Position numbers and translations under genes: made by a program. Under the pieces are notes generated by a model. That model saw nothing but the letters and a program-made list of their open reading frames with translations, was not told the DNA's origin and searched no databases. DNA of 49,685 nucleotides from Devosia geojensis (GTDB lineage Bacteria; Pseudomonadota; Alphaproteobacteria; Rhizobiales; Devosiaceae): the NCBI RefSeq assembly GCF_000969415.1, contig NZ_JZEX01000107.1, positions 1 to 49,685 of the forward strand, read 5' to 3'. Below, piece after piece: positions 1 to 7,646 of the stretch (position 1 is the first letter of the stretch; every line of letters starts with the position of its first letter).

Positions 1-7
1 CCCCAAC

Positions 8-30
8 CCCTCCCCTCAAGGGGGAGGGGG
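8..30. repeat. CCCCTCCCC hairpin repeat unit
   Basis: A C-rich arm and a G-rich arm are separated by TCAA. The same unit recurs at 9685-9711 and 49643-49664, always between genes. It is not followed by a T-run, so I read it as a dispersed repeat, not a terminator. Confidence 0.6.
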
Positions 31-72
31 ACGCATTGTGCCTGTGGTACCTTCCTGCCAACCCCACCGCCT

Positions 73-214
73 GTCATCCCGGCGCAGGCCGGGACCCAGC
101 CCTGACCGCCTCAACGAGCACGGGAAGAGCGGCTGCATTCCTGCCCCAATTCACACATCTTGCGGCTGGTGCAGTATCTCAGGATGGGTCCCGGCTTTCG
201 CCGGGATGACAGCC
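73..214. repeat. REP-like pair, CCCGGC...GCCGGG family, inverted
   Basis: One copy of the GTCATCCCGGC...GCCGGGACCCAG palindrome lies at 73-99 and an inverted copy at 186-214. Further copies lie at 3937-4161, 6675-6832 and 42170-42300. Such dispersed palindromes are common in alphaproteobacterial intergenic DNA. Apart from this pair, nothing else is recognisable in 1-352. Confidence 0.75.
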
Positions 215-352
215 GGTGGGGGCGGGATGGTGCCAACCCCACGGTTGTCGTTCCTCCCGGCGAGCGTCGGACACTGGCTTGCACCGGTCAAGCGGATCGA
301 GGCCAGATTGGCGGCCGCTTCGGATTGGGCTAGCGTGCCGGCAGGAGGGAGC

Positions 353-652
353 ATGCTCGAGTTGGGGTTCGAGGCCGAGGTGATCTACTGGCGCGGTCCC
401 GCGCCGTTCTTCTATGCGCCGGTTCCAGCCGAACATGCCGGAGACATCAGGCGGGTCTCGAAACTCGTGAGCTATGGTTGGGGCATGATCCCCGTCACCG
501 CGACGATCGGCGGGGTCGCGTTCTATACCGCGCTCTTTCCCAAGGACGACACGTATCTCCTGCCGCTGAAGGCGGATGTGCGCAGGAAGAGCAATGTCAC
601 GGTCGGCGACGTGATTTCCATCGAGATGAAGATCCAGTCCGCGCGGGCATAG
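353..652 (+). CDS. DUF1905 domain protein
   Basis: A 99-residue soluble protein with the DUF1905 small beta-barrel pattern. It begins with the LGFEAEVIYWRGPAPFF segment, and the GWGMIPVTATIGG and YLLPLKADVRRK segments follow. I chose the ATG at 353 because GGAGGGA sits 3-9 bases upstream; the open frame extends back to 38 but that part runs through repeat DNA. DUF1905 proteins have no established reaction. The next gene, a broken acylphosphatase, converges on it with only 4 bases between the stops. Function unknown; family assignment fairly sure. Confidence 0.8.
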   Translation: MLELGFEAEVIYWRGPAPFFYAPVPAEHAGDIRRVSKLVSYGWGMIPVTATIGGVAFYTALFPKDDTYLLPLKADVRRKSNVTVGDVISIEMKIQSARA

Positions 653-656
653 CCCG

Positions 657-927
657 TTATCCCGTCGGCAGGACGGAAAAGCCGACGGGGGAATCGCCGG
701 GCCAGGCCTGGTTGGTGACGCCGGCGACGCGGGCGGAGGGCGGACCTTCGTGGCAGGCGTCGATCATTGCCTCGACTGTCTGACGGTCTCCATGGAAGAC
801 CGCTTCGACGCGGCCGTCACGAAGGTTGCCCAGCCCTCGAGCCCAAGGGCGCGTGCTTGCCGCTCGACCCAGAGGCGGTAGCCGACGCCCTGGACGCGCC
901 CGGAGATGAAGACGTGGACGGTGAGCA
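657..927 (-). pseudogene. acyP: Acylphosphatase, frameshifted
   Basis: From the ATG at 925-927 the frame reads a normal acylphosphatase N-terminus, with the phosphate-binding GRVQGVGYR loop and then LGLEGW near residue 32. The frame then runs out of register and stops early. In another minus-strand frame the rest of the enzyme continues intact from [14 protein letters not shown] to the TAA at 657-659. The family motif is GWVRNLxDG; here only GC stands where about six bases for V-R are expected, so roughly four bases are lost near position 828. The catalytic Arg is in the first part and the Asn in the second. Full-length size would be about 90 residues, normal for the family. It is either a real pseudogene or a sequencing or assembly error. 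Confidence 0.8.
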
Positions 928-980
928 TTCGCGCCTCCCGTTCTGGCGCCAATAGTGGCGCGAGAACGGATGGCTGTCGA

Positions 981-2531
981 TCACATCGTGGCGCCGACTT
1001 GCCAGGGGACGAACTCGTTGTCGCCGTAGCCCAGTTCCTCGGACTTGGTGCGTTCGCCCGAGGCGGTGCGCAGCAGCAGGTCGAAGATCTCCTGGCCCTT
1101 GGCCTCGATCGAGACGCCCTCGACGATGTCGCCGCAGTTGATGTCCATGTCGCCTTCCATGCGCGCGTACATGTCCGAGTTGGTGGCGAGCTTGATGGAG
1201 GGCACGGGCTTGCAGCCATAGGCCGAGCCGCGGCCGGTGGTGAAGGCGAGGATGTTGGCGCCGCCCGCCACCTGGCCGGTGGCCGAGACCGGATCGAAGC
1301 CGGGCGTGTCCATGAAGACGAAGCCCTTTTCGGTCACCGGCTCGGCATATTCATAGACGGCGGTCAGCGGCGTGGTGCCGCCCTTGGCGGCGGCGCCCAG
1401 GGATTTCTCGAGGATGGTGGTCAACCCGCCGAGCTTGTTGCCGGGGGAGGGATTGTTGTTCATCTCGCCCTTGTTGCGGCGGGTGTAGTCTTCCCACCAG
1501 TGGATGCGATCGATGAGTTTCTCGCCGACCTCGCGCGTCACCGCGCGGCGGGTCAGCAGATGCTCGGCGCCGTAGATCTCCGGGGTTTCCGAGAGGATGG
1601 CGGTGCCGCCATTGCGCACCAGGATATCGGCGGCGTAGCCGAGCGCCGGATTTGCGGTGATGCCGGAATAGCCGTCCGATCCGCCGCACTGCAGGGCGAG
1701 GGTGAGGTGCGAGGCATCGACCGTCTCGCGCCGGGCCGCGGCGGCGATGGGCAGCATTTCCTTGACCCGCTCGACGCCCCACTCGATCATCTTGCGGGTG
1801 CCGCCCTGCTCCTGGATGGTCATCGTCTGGAAGGTTTCCCCTTCCTCGATGCCGTACATCTCCTTCATGCGGCCGATCTGGAACACCTCGCATCCGAGCC
1901 CGACGAGGAGCGCTGCGCCGAGATTTGGATTGGAGGTGTATCCCCACTGGGTGCGCTTCAGGATATCGAAGCCTTCGCCGCGGCTTTCCATGCCGCAGCC
2001 CGTGCCGTGGACGAAGGGTACCACGCCATCGACCTCCGGATAGTCGGCGAGGATCCCCGAGCGGTTGATGGCGTCGGCGACGAATTTTGCCACCGTCGCC
2101 GAGCAGTTCACCGAGGTCAGGATGCCGATATAGTTGCGGGTGCCGACCTTGCCGTTGGCGCGCCGGTACCCCTCGAAGGTCGCGCGCTCGGCGACGGGCA
2201 CCATCTGCGGCGGAACGGCGCCTTGCGCAAAGGCGTAGTCGTGCTTCAAGGTGCCGTCGGCGCCGCCCATGCCGCAATTGTGCTCGTGCACCCAGTCGCC
2301 GGCGGGAATGGCGTCCTTGGCGAAGCCGATGACCTGGCCGAACTTGACGATGGCCTCGCCGGCGCGGATGGGGCGAAGCGCGAACTTGTGCCCCTTGGGC
2401 ACCCGGCGCTGGATGGAAACGCCCTCGCGGGTCTTACTCCCCACCTCGAGGTTGGAGAGGGCAACGGCGATGTTGTCGGCCGAATTGAGCACCAGGGTGC
2501 GTCCTTCGGGGCGGGTCATGGTCTGCGTCAT
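981..2531 (-). CDS. UxaA/GarD-family sugar-acid dehydratase
   Basis: A 516-residue cytoplasmic dehydratase of the altronate/galactarate dehydratase family. Residues ~10-90 form an N-terminal SAF-like domain ([18 protein letters not shown]). The rest is the catalytic region, with [25 protein letters not shown] and [19 protein letters not shown]. These enzymes remove water from a sugar acid to give a 2-keto-3-deoxy acid, usually with Fe(II). Its substrate cannot be read from sequence. The nearby FucU and FAH genes make L-fuconate or a related 6-deoxy aldonate the best guess; altronate or galactarate are alternatives. It is divergent from the gntR gene at 2735. Neither ATG at 2531 nor that at 2519 has a strong ribosome site. 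Confidence 0.85.
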   Translation of the reverse strand: MTQTMTRPEGRTLVLNSADNIAVALSNLEVGSKTREGVSIQRRVPKGHKFALRPIRAGEAIVKFGQVIGFAKDAIPAGDWVHEHNCGMGGADGTLKHDYAFAQGAVPPQMVPVAERATFEGYRRANGKVGTRNYIGILTSVNCSATVAKFVADAINRSGILADYPEVDGVVPFVHGTGCGMESRGEGFDILKRTQWGYTSNPNLGAALLVGLGCEVFQIGRMKEMYGIEEGETFQTMTIQEQGGTRKMIEWGVERVKEMLPIAAAARRETVDASHLTLALQCGGSDGYSGITANPALGYAADILVRNGGTAILSETPEIYGAEHLLTRRAVTREVGEKLIDRIHWWEDYTRRNKGEMNNNPSPGNKLGGLTTILEKSLGAAAKGGTTPLTAVYEYAEPVTEKGFVFMDTPGFDPVSATGQVAGGANILAFTTGRGSAYGCKPVPSIKLATNSDMYARMEGDMDINCGDIVEGVSIEAKGQEIFDLLLRTASGERTKSEELGYGDNEFVPWQVGATM

Positions 2532-2555
2532 CAGGTGGCTTTCAGTTCCTATTGG

Positions 2556-2608
2556 TCGCGCTTTCGAGCCGGAAAAGTGCGGTGGCCACTTTTCCTGAAA
2601 GCGCTCCG
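2556..2608. repeat. RIME-like repeat, copy 1
   Basis: The core GGAAAAGTGCGGTGGCCACTTTTCC is flanked by CGCTTTCGAGCC and GAAAGCGCTC. Fuller copies lie at 22992-23053 and 27082-27147, and a half copy at 33920-33949. It resembles the Rhizobium intergenic mosaic elements. It sits between the divergent dehydratase and gntR genes. Confidence 0.7.
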
Positions 2609-2699
2609 GGGGACGGGTCTCAACTGCGCTTTACCAAGCCGGGATTTGCCGCCAGATTGCCACTCCCAATGCTGGGCGGCGGCTTCGGCATCCTCGGCG

Positions 2700-2728
2700 T
2701 TGTCAAGCACCACGGCTCTAACTAACAT
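2700..2728 (+). promoter_or_regulatory. Candidate promoter of gntR, leaderless
   Basis: TTGTCA at 2700-2705 and TAACAT at 2723-2728 are separated by 17 bases. The -10 element lies inside the palindromic operator. A start point 7 bases downstream would fall on the A of the ATG at 2735, and there is no ribosome site, so the message may be leaderless. Confidence 0.45.
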
Positions 2729-2733
2729 GTTAG
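2718..2733. promoter_or_regulatory. Operator CTAACTAACATGTTAG (site 1)
   Basis: The 12-base perfect palindrome CTAACATGTTAG is at 2722-2733, with an extra CTAA half-site on its left. The 16-base form reappears exactly, in reverse orientation, at 13533-13548, and the 12-base core at 4259-4270. The natural candidate for the binding protein is the GntR regulator that starts two bases later. Confidence 0.7.
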
Positions 2734-2734
2734 C

Positions 2735-3478
2735 ATGAGATCGCAGCCAAGTCCCTATGATTTTCTCGAGCGTTCAGTCGCGCCCGCGCGCGGCAGCGTC
2801 ACCCAGGAGGTGACGGCGGCGCTGCGCCACGCGATCGTGACGCTGGCGCTACCGCCCGGCGCGACCCTCGACAAGGGGGCGATCTGCGAGCGGCTCTCGG
2901 TCTCGCGCTTTCCGGTTTCCGAGGCCCTGGCGCGGCTTTCGGCCGAGGGGCTGGTCGACATCGCCCCGCAGCGCGGCTCGACGGTGTCGCTGGTGCGGAT
3001 CGCCGACGTCAAGGAATACATGCTGATCCGCAAGGCCCTGGAGAGCGAGGCGCTGCGGGTGCTGATCGGCACGCACAGGCCCGAGCTCATCGATGCGCTG
3101 CACGAGAACATGGCGCGCCAGCGCGAGGTCGCGGGCAGGGACGACGCCGACACCTTCCACCAGATCGACGTCGATTTCCACGACATCATCTTCCGCTCGA
3201 TGAAGTTCACCAAGATCAAGGGCATCATCGATTCGGCGCGAGCCAATCTCGACCGGGCGCGCCGGCTGATCATCACGCCGCGGCGCCTGGCGCTGACCAT
3301 CGCCGAGCACCAGGCGATCCTCGACGGGATCCTCGCGGCGGACGCGGGGCAGGCGACCAAGGCCATCCGCGCCCATATCGATGCGGTGATGGTCGAGCTC
3401 TTCGCTTTCGCCAAGCAGCATCCCGAGCTCTTTGCCGACGGCGAGAGCATCGAGACCGACAATTTCCCCTTCGGATAG
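2735..3478 (+). CDS. GntR-family regulator, FCD subfamily
   Basis: A 247-residue transcription factor. The winged helix covers residues ~20-85, with the recognition-helix stretch AICERLSVSRFPVSEALARL. The all-helical FCD ligand domain follows from ~95 to 230 and carries the metal and acid-binding pattern typical of the group (an Asp/His set including FHQIDVDFH and the late AEHQAI and IRAHID helices). FCD regulators usually bind small organic or sugar acids and repress catabolic genes. The operator palindrome ends one base before this ATG, which suggests autorepression. The fucU-like gene follows after 8 bases in the same direction. Likely ligand: an intermediate of the sugar-acid pathway encoded around it (inference). 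Confidence 0.9.
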   Translation: MRSQPSPYDFLERSVAPARGSVTQEVTAALRHAIVTLALPPGATLDKGAICERLSVSRFPVSEALARLSAEGLVDIAPQRGSTVSLVRIADVKEYMLIRKALESEALRVLIGTHRPELIDALHENMARQREVAGRDDADTFHQIDVDFHDIIFRSMKFTKIKGIIDSARANLDRARRLIITPRRLALTIAEHQAILDGILAADAGQATKAIRAHIDAVMVELFAFAKQHPELFADGESIETDNFPFG

Positions 3479-3486
3479 GACCAATC

Positions 3487-3918
3487 ATGCTCAAAGGTAT
3501 TCCGCCGATCCTCGGCCCGGACCTCCTGTCGATCCTCAGAGCCATGGGCCATGGCGACGAGATCGCCATCGTCGATGCCAACTATCCGGCCGAGAGTGCC
3601 GGCCCCGAGATCGTGCGGCTCGACGGGCTCTCGGCGACGGATGTGCTCGACGCGATCCTGACGTTGATGCCGCTCGACAGCTTCGTCGACGTCGCCGCCT
3701 TCGGCATGCAGGTCGTGGGCGAGCCCGACAGGCGCGAGCCGATCATGACGGCGTTCGGGGAGATCATCGAGCGGCACGAGCCGGGGTTCGCCTTCGATAC
3801 GATCGAGCGCTTCGCCTTCTACGAGCGGGTGAAATCGGCCTATGCGATCGTGCAGACCGGTGAGCGGCGGCTTTACGGGAATATTCTTTTGAAGAAGGGC
3901 ATCGTGCGGCCGCAGTGA
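3487..3918 (+). CDS. fucU: FucU/RbsD-family sugar mutarotase
   Basis: A 143-residue protein of the FucU/RbsD fold, the usual family length. It has the N-terminal LKGIPPILGPDLLSILRAMGHGDEIAI motif, in which the catalytic His of the AMGHGD segment lies near residue 22, and a C-terminal RRLYGNILLKKGIV strand. These enzymes interconvert alpha and beta anomers of L-fucose (FucU) or the pyran/furan forms of ribose (RbsD). The VPFFUL-type spacing and the neighbours (dehydratase, FAH hydrolase) favour the FucU role. It sits 8 bases behind gntR and is probably co-transcribed with it. Substrate is inferred, not shown. Confidence 0.85.
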   Translation: MLKGIPPILGPDLLSILRAMGHGDEIAIVDANYPAESAGPEIVRLDGLSATDVLDAILTLMPLDSFVDVAAFGMQVVGEPDRREPIMTAFGEIIERHEPGFAFDTIERFAFYERVKSAYAIVQTGERRLYGNILLKKGIVRPQ

Positions 3919-3936
3919 CGTGTGCATCACTGGATG

Positions 3937-4161
3937 TTATCCCGGCGGAAGCCGGGACCCAGTAAATGCTGGCCAGGCGGCTCTTGCACAATGCCCTCAC
4001 GCTCTCCGGGTCATTCCCGCGAAAGCGGGAACCTCTGTTCTCTCCCGCCGGCAACAAACGGAGGTCCCCGCTTTCGCGGGGATGACCCGGTGGGAGGGAG
4101 AGATAGTGGAAGGGCCTGGCGACCAGTGTGTACTGGTTCCCGGCTTTTGCCGGGATGACCG
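3937..4161. repeat. Cluster of four REP-like palindromes
   Basis: Palindromes of two subtypes fill the gap between fucU and the FAH gene: ATCCCGGC...GCCGGGACCC at 3938-3961, CATTCCCGCGAAAGCGGGAA near 4011, its inverted partner near 4064-4086, and a GGTTCCCGGC...GCCGGGATGACC copy at 4136-4160. No gene is visible in 3919-4301. Confidence 0.75.
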
Positions 4162-4258
4162 TCGGCGATTGGGTGGAACTGACGCACAAACCGCTTTCGC
4201 CGAACGAATTCAGGCAAAAGCGGCTCGACACCCCGGTGGGGCGCCGGTAAGAAACTCA

Positions 4259-4270
4259 CTAACATGTTAG
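4259..4270. promoter_or_regulatory. Operator CTAACATGTTAG (site 2)
   Basis: A perfect 12-base palindrome 31 bases before the FAH-family start codon. On its left, CTCACTAAC is close to the extra CTAACTAAC half-site of site 1. Its position fits repression of the FAH gene from its own promoter. Confidence 0.7.
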
Positions 4271-4301
4271 AACTCAACGGCTGCAAGAGGAGAGACCACC
4301 G

Positions 4302-5153
4302 ATGAAACTGCTGCGCGTGGGCGCCAAGGGCGCCGAAAAGCCCGCGATCCTCGACGCCGAGGGCGTCGCCCGCGATCTTTCCGGCGTGGTCACCGACATC
4401 GGGGGCGAGACGCTGACCCCCGAAGGGCTGGCGCGCATCCGGGCGGTCGATATCGGGGTGCTGCCCAAGCTCGACGGCAATCAGCGGATCGGACCGTGCG
4501 TGGCCAATGTCGGCAAGTTCATCTGCGTCGGTCTCAACTATGCCGACCACGCCGCCGAGACCGGTGCGGCGATCCCGAGCGAGCCCATCCTCTTCATGAA
4601 GGCGACGAGCGCCATCATCGGGCCGAACGACGACGTCGTCATCCCCAAGAACTCGATCAAGCCGGACTGGGAGGTCGAGCTCGGCGTCGTCATCGGTAGG
4701 CAAGCGCGCTATGTCGAGGAGAAGGACGCGCTGGAGCACGTCGCGGGCTACTGCGTCGTCAACGACCTTTCCGAGCGGCACTTCCAGACCGAGCGCGGCG
4801 GGCAATGGGTCAAGGGCAAGTCGGCCGACACCTTCGGGCCGATCGGGCCGTGGCTGGTGACGCGCGACGAGGTCGCCGATCCGCAGAATCTCGGCATGTG
4901 GCTCGAAGTGGACGGGCATCGCTACCAGGACGGCTCGACCAGGACCATGATCTTCGGGGTGGCGCACCTCGTCTCCTACATCAGCCATTTCATGAGCTTG
5001 CAGCCGGGCGACATCATCACCACCGGCACCCCGCCGGGCGTCGGCATGGGCATCAAGCCGGAGCCGGTGTGGCTGAAGGCCGGCAACGTGATGCGGCTCG
5101 GCGTCGAGGGACTGGGCGAACAGCGGCAGAATGTGAAGGCCTGGCAGGGGTAG
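4302..5153 (+). CDS. FAH-family hydrolase, probable 2,4-diketo-3-deoxy-L-fuconate hydrolase
   Basis: A 283-residue fumarylacetoacetate-hydrolase-family enzyme. Residues 1-65 form the small N-terminal domain, and the catalytic domain starts at about residue 70 (GKFICVGLNYADHAAE). It has the metal ligands of the family in the WEVELGVVIG segment, the GYCVVNDLSER segment, KGKSADTFGPIGPW, and the TGTPPGVG loop. The full-length family member of this size in fucose and rhamnose pathways splits 2,4-diketo-3-deoxy-L-fuconate into pyruvate and L-lactate. Similar proteins are often mislabelled ureidoglycolate lyase. AGAGGAGAG precedes the ATG. The operator upstream and the co-regulated L-lactate dehydrogenase at 13.6 kb support the proposed reaction. 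Confidence 0.85.
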   Translation: MKLLRVGAKGAEKPAILDAEGVARDLSGVVTDIGGETLTPEGLARIRAVDIGVLPKLDGNQRIGPCVANVGKFICVGLNYADHAAETGAAIPSEPILFMKATSAIIGPNDDVVIPKNSIKPDWEVELGVVIGRQARYVEEKDALEHVAGYCVVNDLSERHFQTERGGQWVKGKSADTFGPIGPWLVTRDEVADPQNLGMWLEVDGHRYQDGSTRTMIFGVAHLVSYISHFMSLQPGDIITTGTPPGVGMGIKPEPVWLKAGNVMRLGVEGLGEQRQNVKAWQG

Positions 5154-5196
5154 AGCCCGCAGTTCTGGCGTCCAGCTGCGGCTATCGCGGAACCGC

Positions 5197-5324
5197 TCAC
5201 CCCTAACCCTCGCCCCAGAGGGGCGGAGGGGATGGCTTCGTGCTCGTATGAAATAGTGCCACGACCGCGGAAGTTCACCTCGCCCCTCCGGGGAGAGGTC
5301 GGCGCGAAGCGCCGGGTGAGGGGT
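5197..5324. repeat. CTCACCC...GGGTGAGGG box
   Basis: A variant of the dispersed box also found at 12303-12428 and 14793-14923. Here it carries CTCGCCCC, a GGCGCGAAGCGCC hairpin and a final GGGTGAGGGG. No gene is visible in 5154-5402. Confidence 0.6.
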
Positions 5325-5402
5325 TGCCAGGGTGCCACGCCCTCGTGGTTCGAGGCCGCTTCGCGGCACCTCACCATGAGGGCTGCTGAAGGGCTCGTCC
5401 GC

Positions 5403-5552
5403 CTAAACGTAATCCCACCAGTCGCGGCCGGGGGTCTCTTTTTCGACGAGGCCGAGGTCGCGACGCAGGGCGTCTGCGGGCTCGCGCGAGCCGAGGAACA
5501 GGCGGCCTATTGCATCAAAGATTCTCATGATGTGAATCCGCAGCGATTGCAT
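5403..5552 (-). CDS. Small hypothetical protein beside LysR
   Basis: A 49-residue frame beginning MQSLRIHIMRIFDAIG and ending RDWWDYV. The upstream ATG at 5612 is also possible (69 residues) but has no ribosome site; an internal ATG at 5528 would give 41. The segment ALRRDLGLVEKE recalls the C-terminal RDIGLTR motif of DUF1127 proteins, which in this order often lie divergent from GcvA-type LysR genes, exactly as here. No arginine-rich tail is present, so membership is uncertain. I do not recognise a function. Confidence 0.4.
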   Translation of the reverse strand: MQSLRIHIMRIFDAIGRLFLGSREPADALRRDLGLVEKETPGRDWWDYV

Positions 5553-5623
5553 GATGGTCATGATCGCGCTTAGCTTGCGCGATGTGAAACGAAGCCTTGC
5601 CACGTCATGCATGAGAGGAATTC

Positions 5624-6553
5624 ATGATTCTCGCCTCGACCGCGCTGCCCTCGCTGCAGGGGCTGCGCGCGTTCCTCGCCGTCGCCGAAGCCGGCAGCTT
5701 CACCAGGGCGGCGGCGGCGCTGGGGCTGACGCAGACGGCGGTCAGCCACCAGATCGCGCAGCTCGAAGAATGGCTCGGCGGGCAACTGTTTGCCCGGGAC
5801 AAGCGGGCGGTGAGCCTGACGGCCCTCGGGCAGTCGCTGCTGCCGCAGGTCGAGGAGAGCCTCGAGGCGCTCGCACGCACGCTCGCGGCGGCGCGGCAGG
5901 GCGGTGGCCCCAAGCGGCGGCTGATGCTCTCGACGACCCCCGAATTCGGCACCCAATGGCTGGCGCCGCGCCTCGAAGGTTTTTTATCGGCGAACCCCGG
6001 AATCAGCGTCAGCGTGACGCTGGAATACCGGCGGGCCGATCTCCTCGCCGGCGAGGCCGACATCGCCATCTGGCTCGGCAGCGGCGGAACCGGGCTCGAG
6101 GCGCAGCGGCTGATGCTCGAGGAGGAGTTCGCGGTTTCCTCGCCGGAATTGCAGAAGCGGCTGCCGAACAGGAAGGCGCTGCTCGCCGCCCCCTTGCTCC
6201 ATTATGAGGGCGAGCGGCACACGGTGCTCGACTGGCGGCGCTGGCACAGCCAGCTCTTCGGCACCGAGGAGGGAAGCATCGGCGAGGAAATGTCGCGGCA
6301 GGTCGATTTCGACGCGGGCCCTGTCTACCCGACCTTTGCCGACATGCTCGAGGCGTGCCGTCACGGCGAGGGCTTCGCGCTGGTGCGCTCCTCGCTCGTT
6401 GCCGACGACCTCAAGGCCGGGCGGTTGGTGCGGTGCTTCGTCGAGGTGCTGCCGTCCGACCTGCATTATCACCTGGTGACCGCGCCGCAGCGGCGGCCGA
6501 GGCCGGAAATCACGGCGTTCCGGCAGTGGATCTTTGCGCAGGTGGGGGAGTAG
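5624..6553 (+). CDS. LysR-family regulator, GcvA-like
   Basis: A 309-residue LysR-type regulator. The winged helix-turn-helix covers residues ~8-67 (LRAFLAVAEAGSFTRAAAAL, then TQTAVSHQIAQLE). A linker helix follows, and a periplasmic-binding-like effector domain runs from ~95 to 300 (TTPEFGTQWLAPRL, DIAIWLGSG). The pattern RRADLLAGEADIAIWLG is typical of the GcvA branch. GAGAGGAATTC supplies the ribosome site for the ATG at 5624. The small gene at 5403-5552 is divergent and is the likely target. No DNA site was recognised. The effector is unknown. Confidence 0.9.
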   Translation: MILASTALPSLQGLRAFLAVAEAGSFTRAAAALGLTQTAVSHQIAQLEEWLGGQLFARDKRAVSLTALGQSLLPQVEESLEALARTLAAARQGGGPKRRLMLSTTPEFGTQWLAPRLEGFLSANPGISVSVTLEYRRADLLAGEADIAIWLGSGGTGLEAQRLMLEEEFAVSSPELQKRLPNRKALLAAPLLHYEGERHTVLDWRRWHSQLFGTEEGSIGEEMSRQVDFDAGPVYPTFADMLEACRHGEGFALVRSSLVADDLKAGRLVRCFVEVLPSDLHYHLVTAPQRRPRPEITAFRQWIFAQVGE

Positions 6554-6674
6554 GCAGCGCGCAGAGGCCGCCATGTTAGCCGTTGTCCCCCGGCCCCGGA
6601 TCAAGTTCGGGGTAAACTGCAGCCGGGATCCAGTACACGGCGTAGGCGCGGTCTTGCTCTGCGTTAACCGCCTT

Positions 6675-6832
6675 TATCCGGGTCATCCCCGCGAAAGCGG
6701 GGACCTCTGTTACACGTCATCAGAGAAAAACGGAGGTTCCCGCTTTCGCGGGAATGACCCTGTGGGTGGGAGAGCCTGGTATTCCAGCCACATGCCCAGG
6801 TTTACTGGGCCCCGGCTTTCGCCGGGGTGACA
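6675..6832. repeat. REP-like palindromes, three copies
   Basis: A GGTCATCCCCGCGAAAGCGGGGACC copy lies near 6680, an inverted CCCGCTTTCGCGGGAATGACC copy near 6738, and a CCCGGCTTTCGCCGGGGTGAC copy near 6812. They fill the gap between lysR and ridA; 6554-6861 holds no gene I can support. Confidence 0.7.
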
Positions 6833-6861
6833 TCGGAGGAGGTGGAGATGTCCGTGTCCGG

Positions 6862-7257
6862 CTAAGGCCTCCGCGCCACCATATCGATCTCGACCAGCGC
6901 GCCCACGGCGAGGCCGGTGACGCCGATCGTGGTGCGGCCGGGCAGCTTGCCGGGCTCGAAATAGGCCTTGTAGATCTCGTTCATTGCCGCGTAGTCACGC
7001 TCGAAATGCGTGAGATAGATGCGCACGAACGTCACGTTCTCGAGGGTGAGGCCGATGCCGGCGAGGACGAGCTTCAAATTCTCCATCACCCGGCGCGTCT
7101 GCGCCTCGATGCCGTCGGGGAGCGGCGCATCGGGCGCCTCCGGATCGGTCGGCATCTGGCCCGTCACGAACACCCAGCCATCCGCCTCGACCGCGTGGGA
7201 GAACGGAGCGACCGGGCGCGGGCCGGTGGCGATCATGTGGTGGATGGGCAGGGACAT
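6862..7257 (-). CDS. RidA-family protein
   Basis: A 131-residue RidA/YjgF-family protein. RidA proteins form trimers and hydrolyse reactive enamines and imines made by PLP enzymes; some members have other deaminase roles. It has the N-terminal ATGPRPVAPFSHAVEADGWVF pattern, the QTRRVMENLKLVLAGIGLTLENV helix, and the family end motif with the arginine in LPGRTTIGVTGLAVGALVEID. The ATG at 7255-7257 has GAGGAG upstream. It is divergent from the GNAT gene at 7338. The subfamily (RidA proper or a relative) cannot be fixed by eye. Confidence 0.9.
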   Translation of the reverse strand: MSLPIHHMIATGPRPVAPFSHAVEADGWVFVTGQMPTDPEAPDAPLPDGIEAQTRRVMENLKLVLAGIGLTLENVTFVRIYLTHFERDYAAMNEIYKAYFEPGKLPGRTTIGVTGLAVGALVEIDMVARRP

Positions 7258-7337
7258 GTGAACTCCTCGGGCGCTTGCCAATGATTGCAGGCGGCACGAT
7301 ATAGGAGGACCCCACACCAGCCCAAGGCCTCAAATCC

Positions 7338-7637
7338 ATGAGCGAATTTCCCGTCACGGTCGAACGAGACGACGGCCAGGACCGCGGCCGCTATTCGGCG
7401 CGGCTCGCCCCCGGATACGAGGCCGAGATGACCTACAGGTGGGTGGCGCCCAAAATCATGTCGATCGATCACACGGGCGTTCCGCCGCAGTTCGAGGGGC
7501 GCGGCATCGCACTGCAACTGGTGAAGGCCGCGATCGCCGACGCGCGCGAAGAAGGGTTCACCATCATCCCGCGCTGCCCCTATGTCGAGGTGCAGTTCCG
7601 TCGACATCCGGACTGGGCGGACCTGCGGGCGGGGTGA
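7338..7637 (+). CDS. GNAT-like N-acetyltransferase (YjdJ type)
   Basis: A 99-residue minimal GNAT fold of the Acetyltransf_CG type. The acetyl-CoA loop is PPQFEGRGIALQLVKAA (residues ~55-71), where the Q/R-x-x-G-x-G/A pattern is clear. The preceding strand KIMSIDHTGVP and the final PRCPYVEVQFRRHP strand complete the family signature. This group is small and stand-alone; the physiological substrate is not known. It is divergent from ridA and ends 9 bases before the convergent kinase gene. Confidence 0.85.
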   Translation: MSEFPVTVERDDGQDRGRYSARLAPGYEAEMTYRWVAPKIMSIDHTGVPPQFEGRGIALQLVKAAIADAREEGFTIIPRCPYVEVQFRRHPDWADLRAG

Positions 7638-7646
7638 GCGGCCAGC

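Noticed and set aside
906..2738. 610-residue plus-strand frame opposite the UxaA-type dehydratase
   Set aside because: Composition is typical of an antisense shadow, with no ribosome site or recognisable domain.
4007..4092. CRISPR-like repeats in the fucU-FAH gap
   Set aside because: The repeated units are palindromic REP elements of unequal spacing, dispersed through the window, with no array or cas genes.
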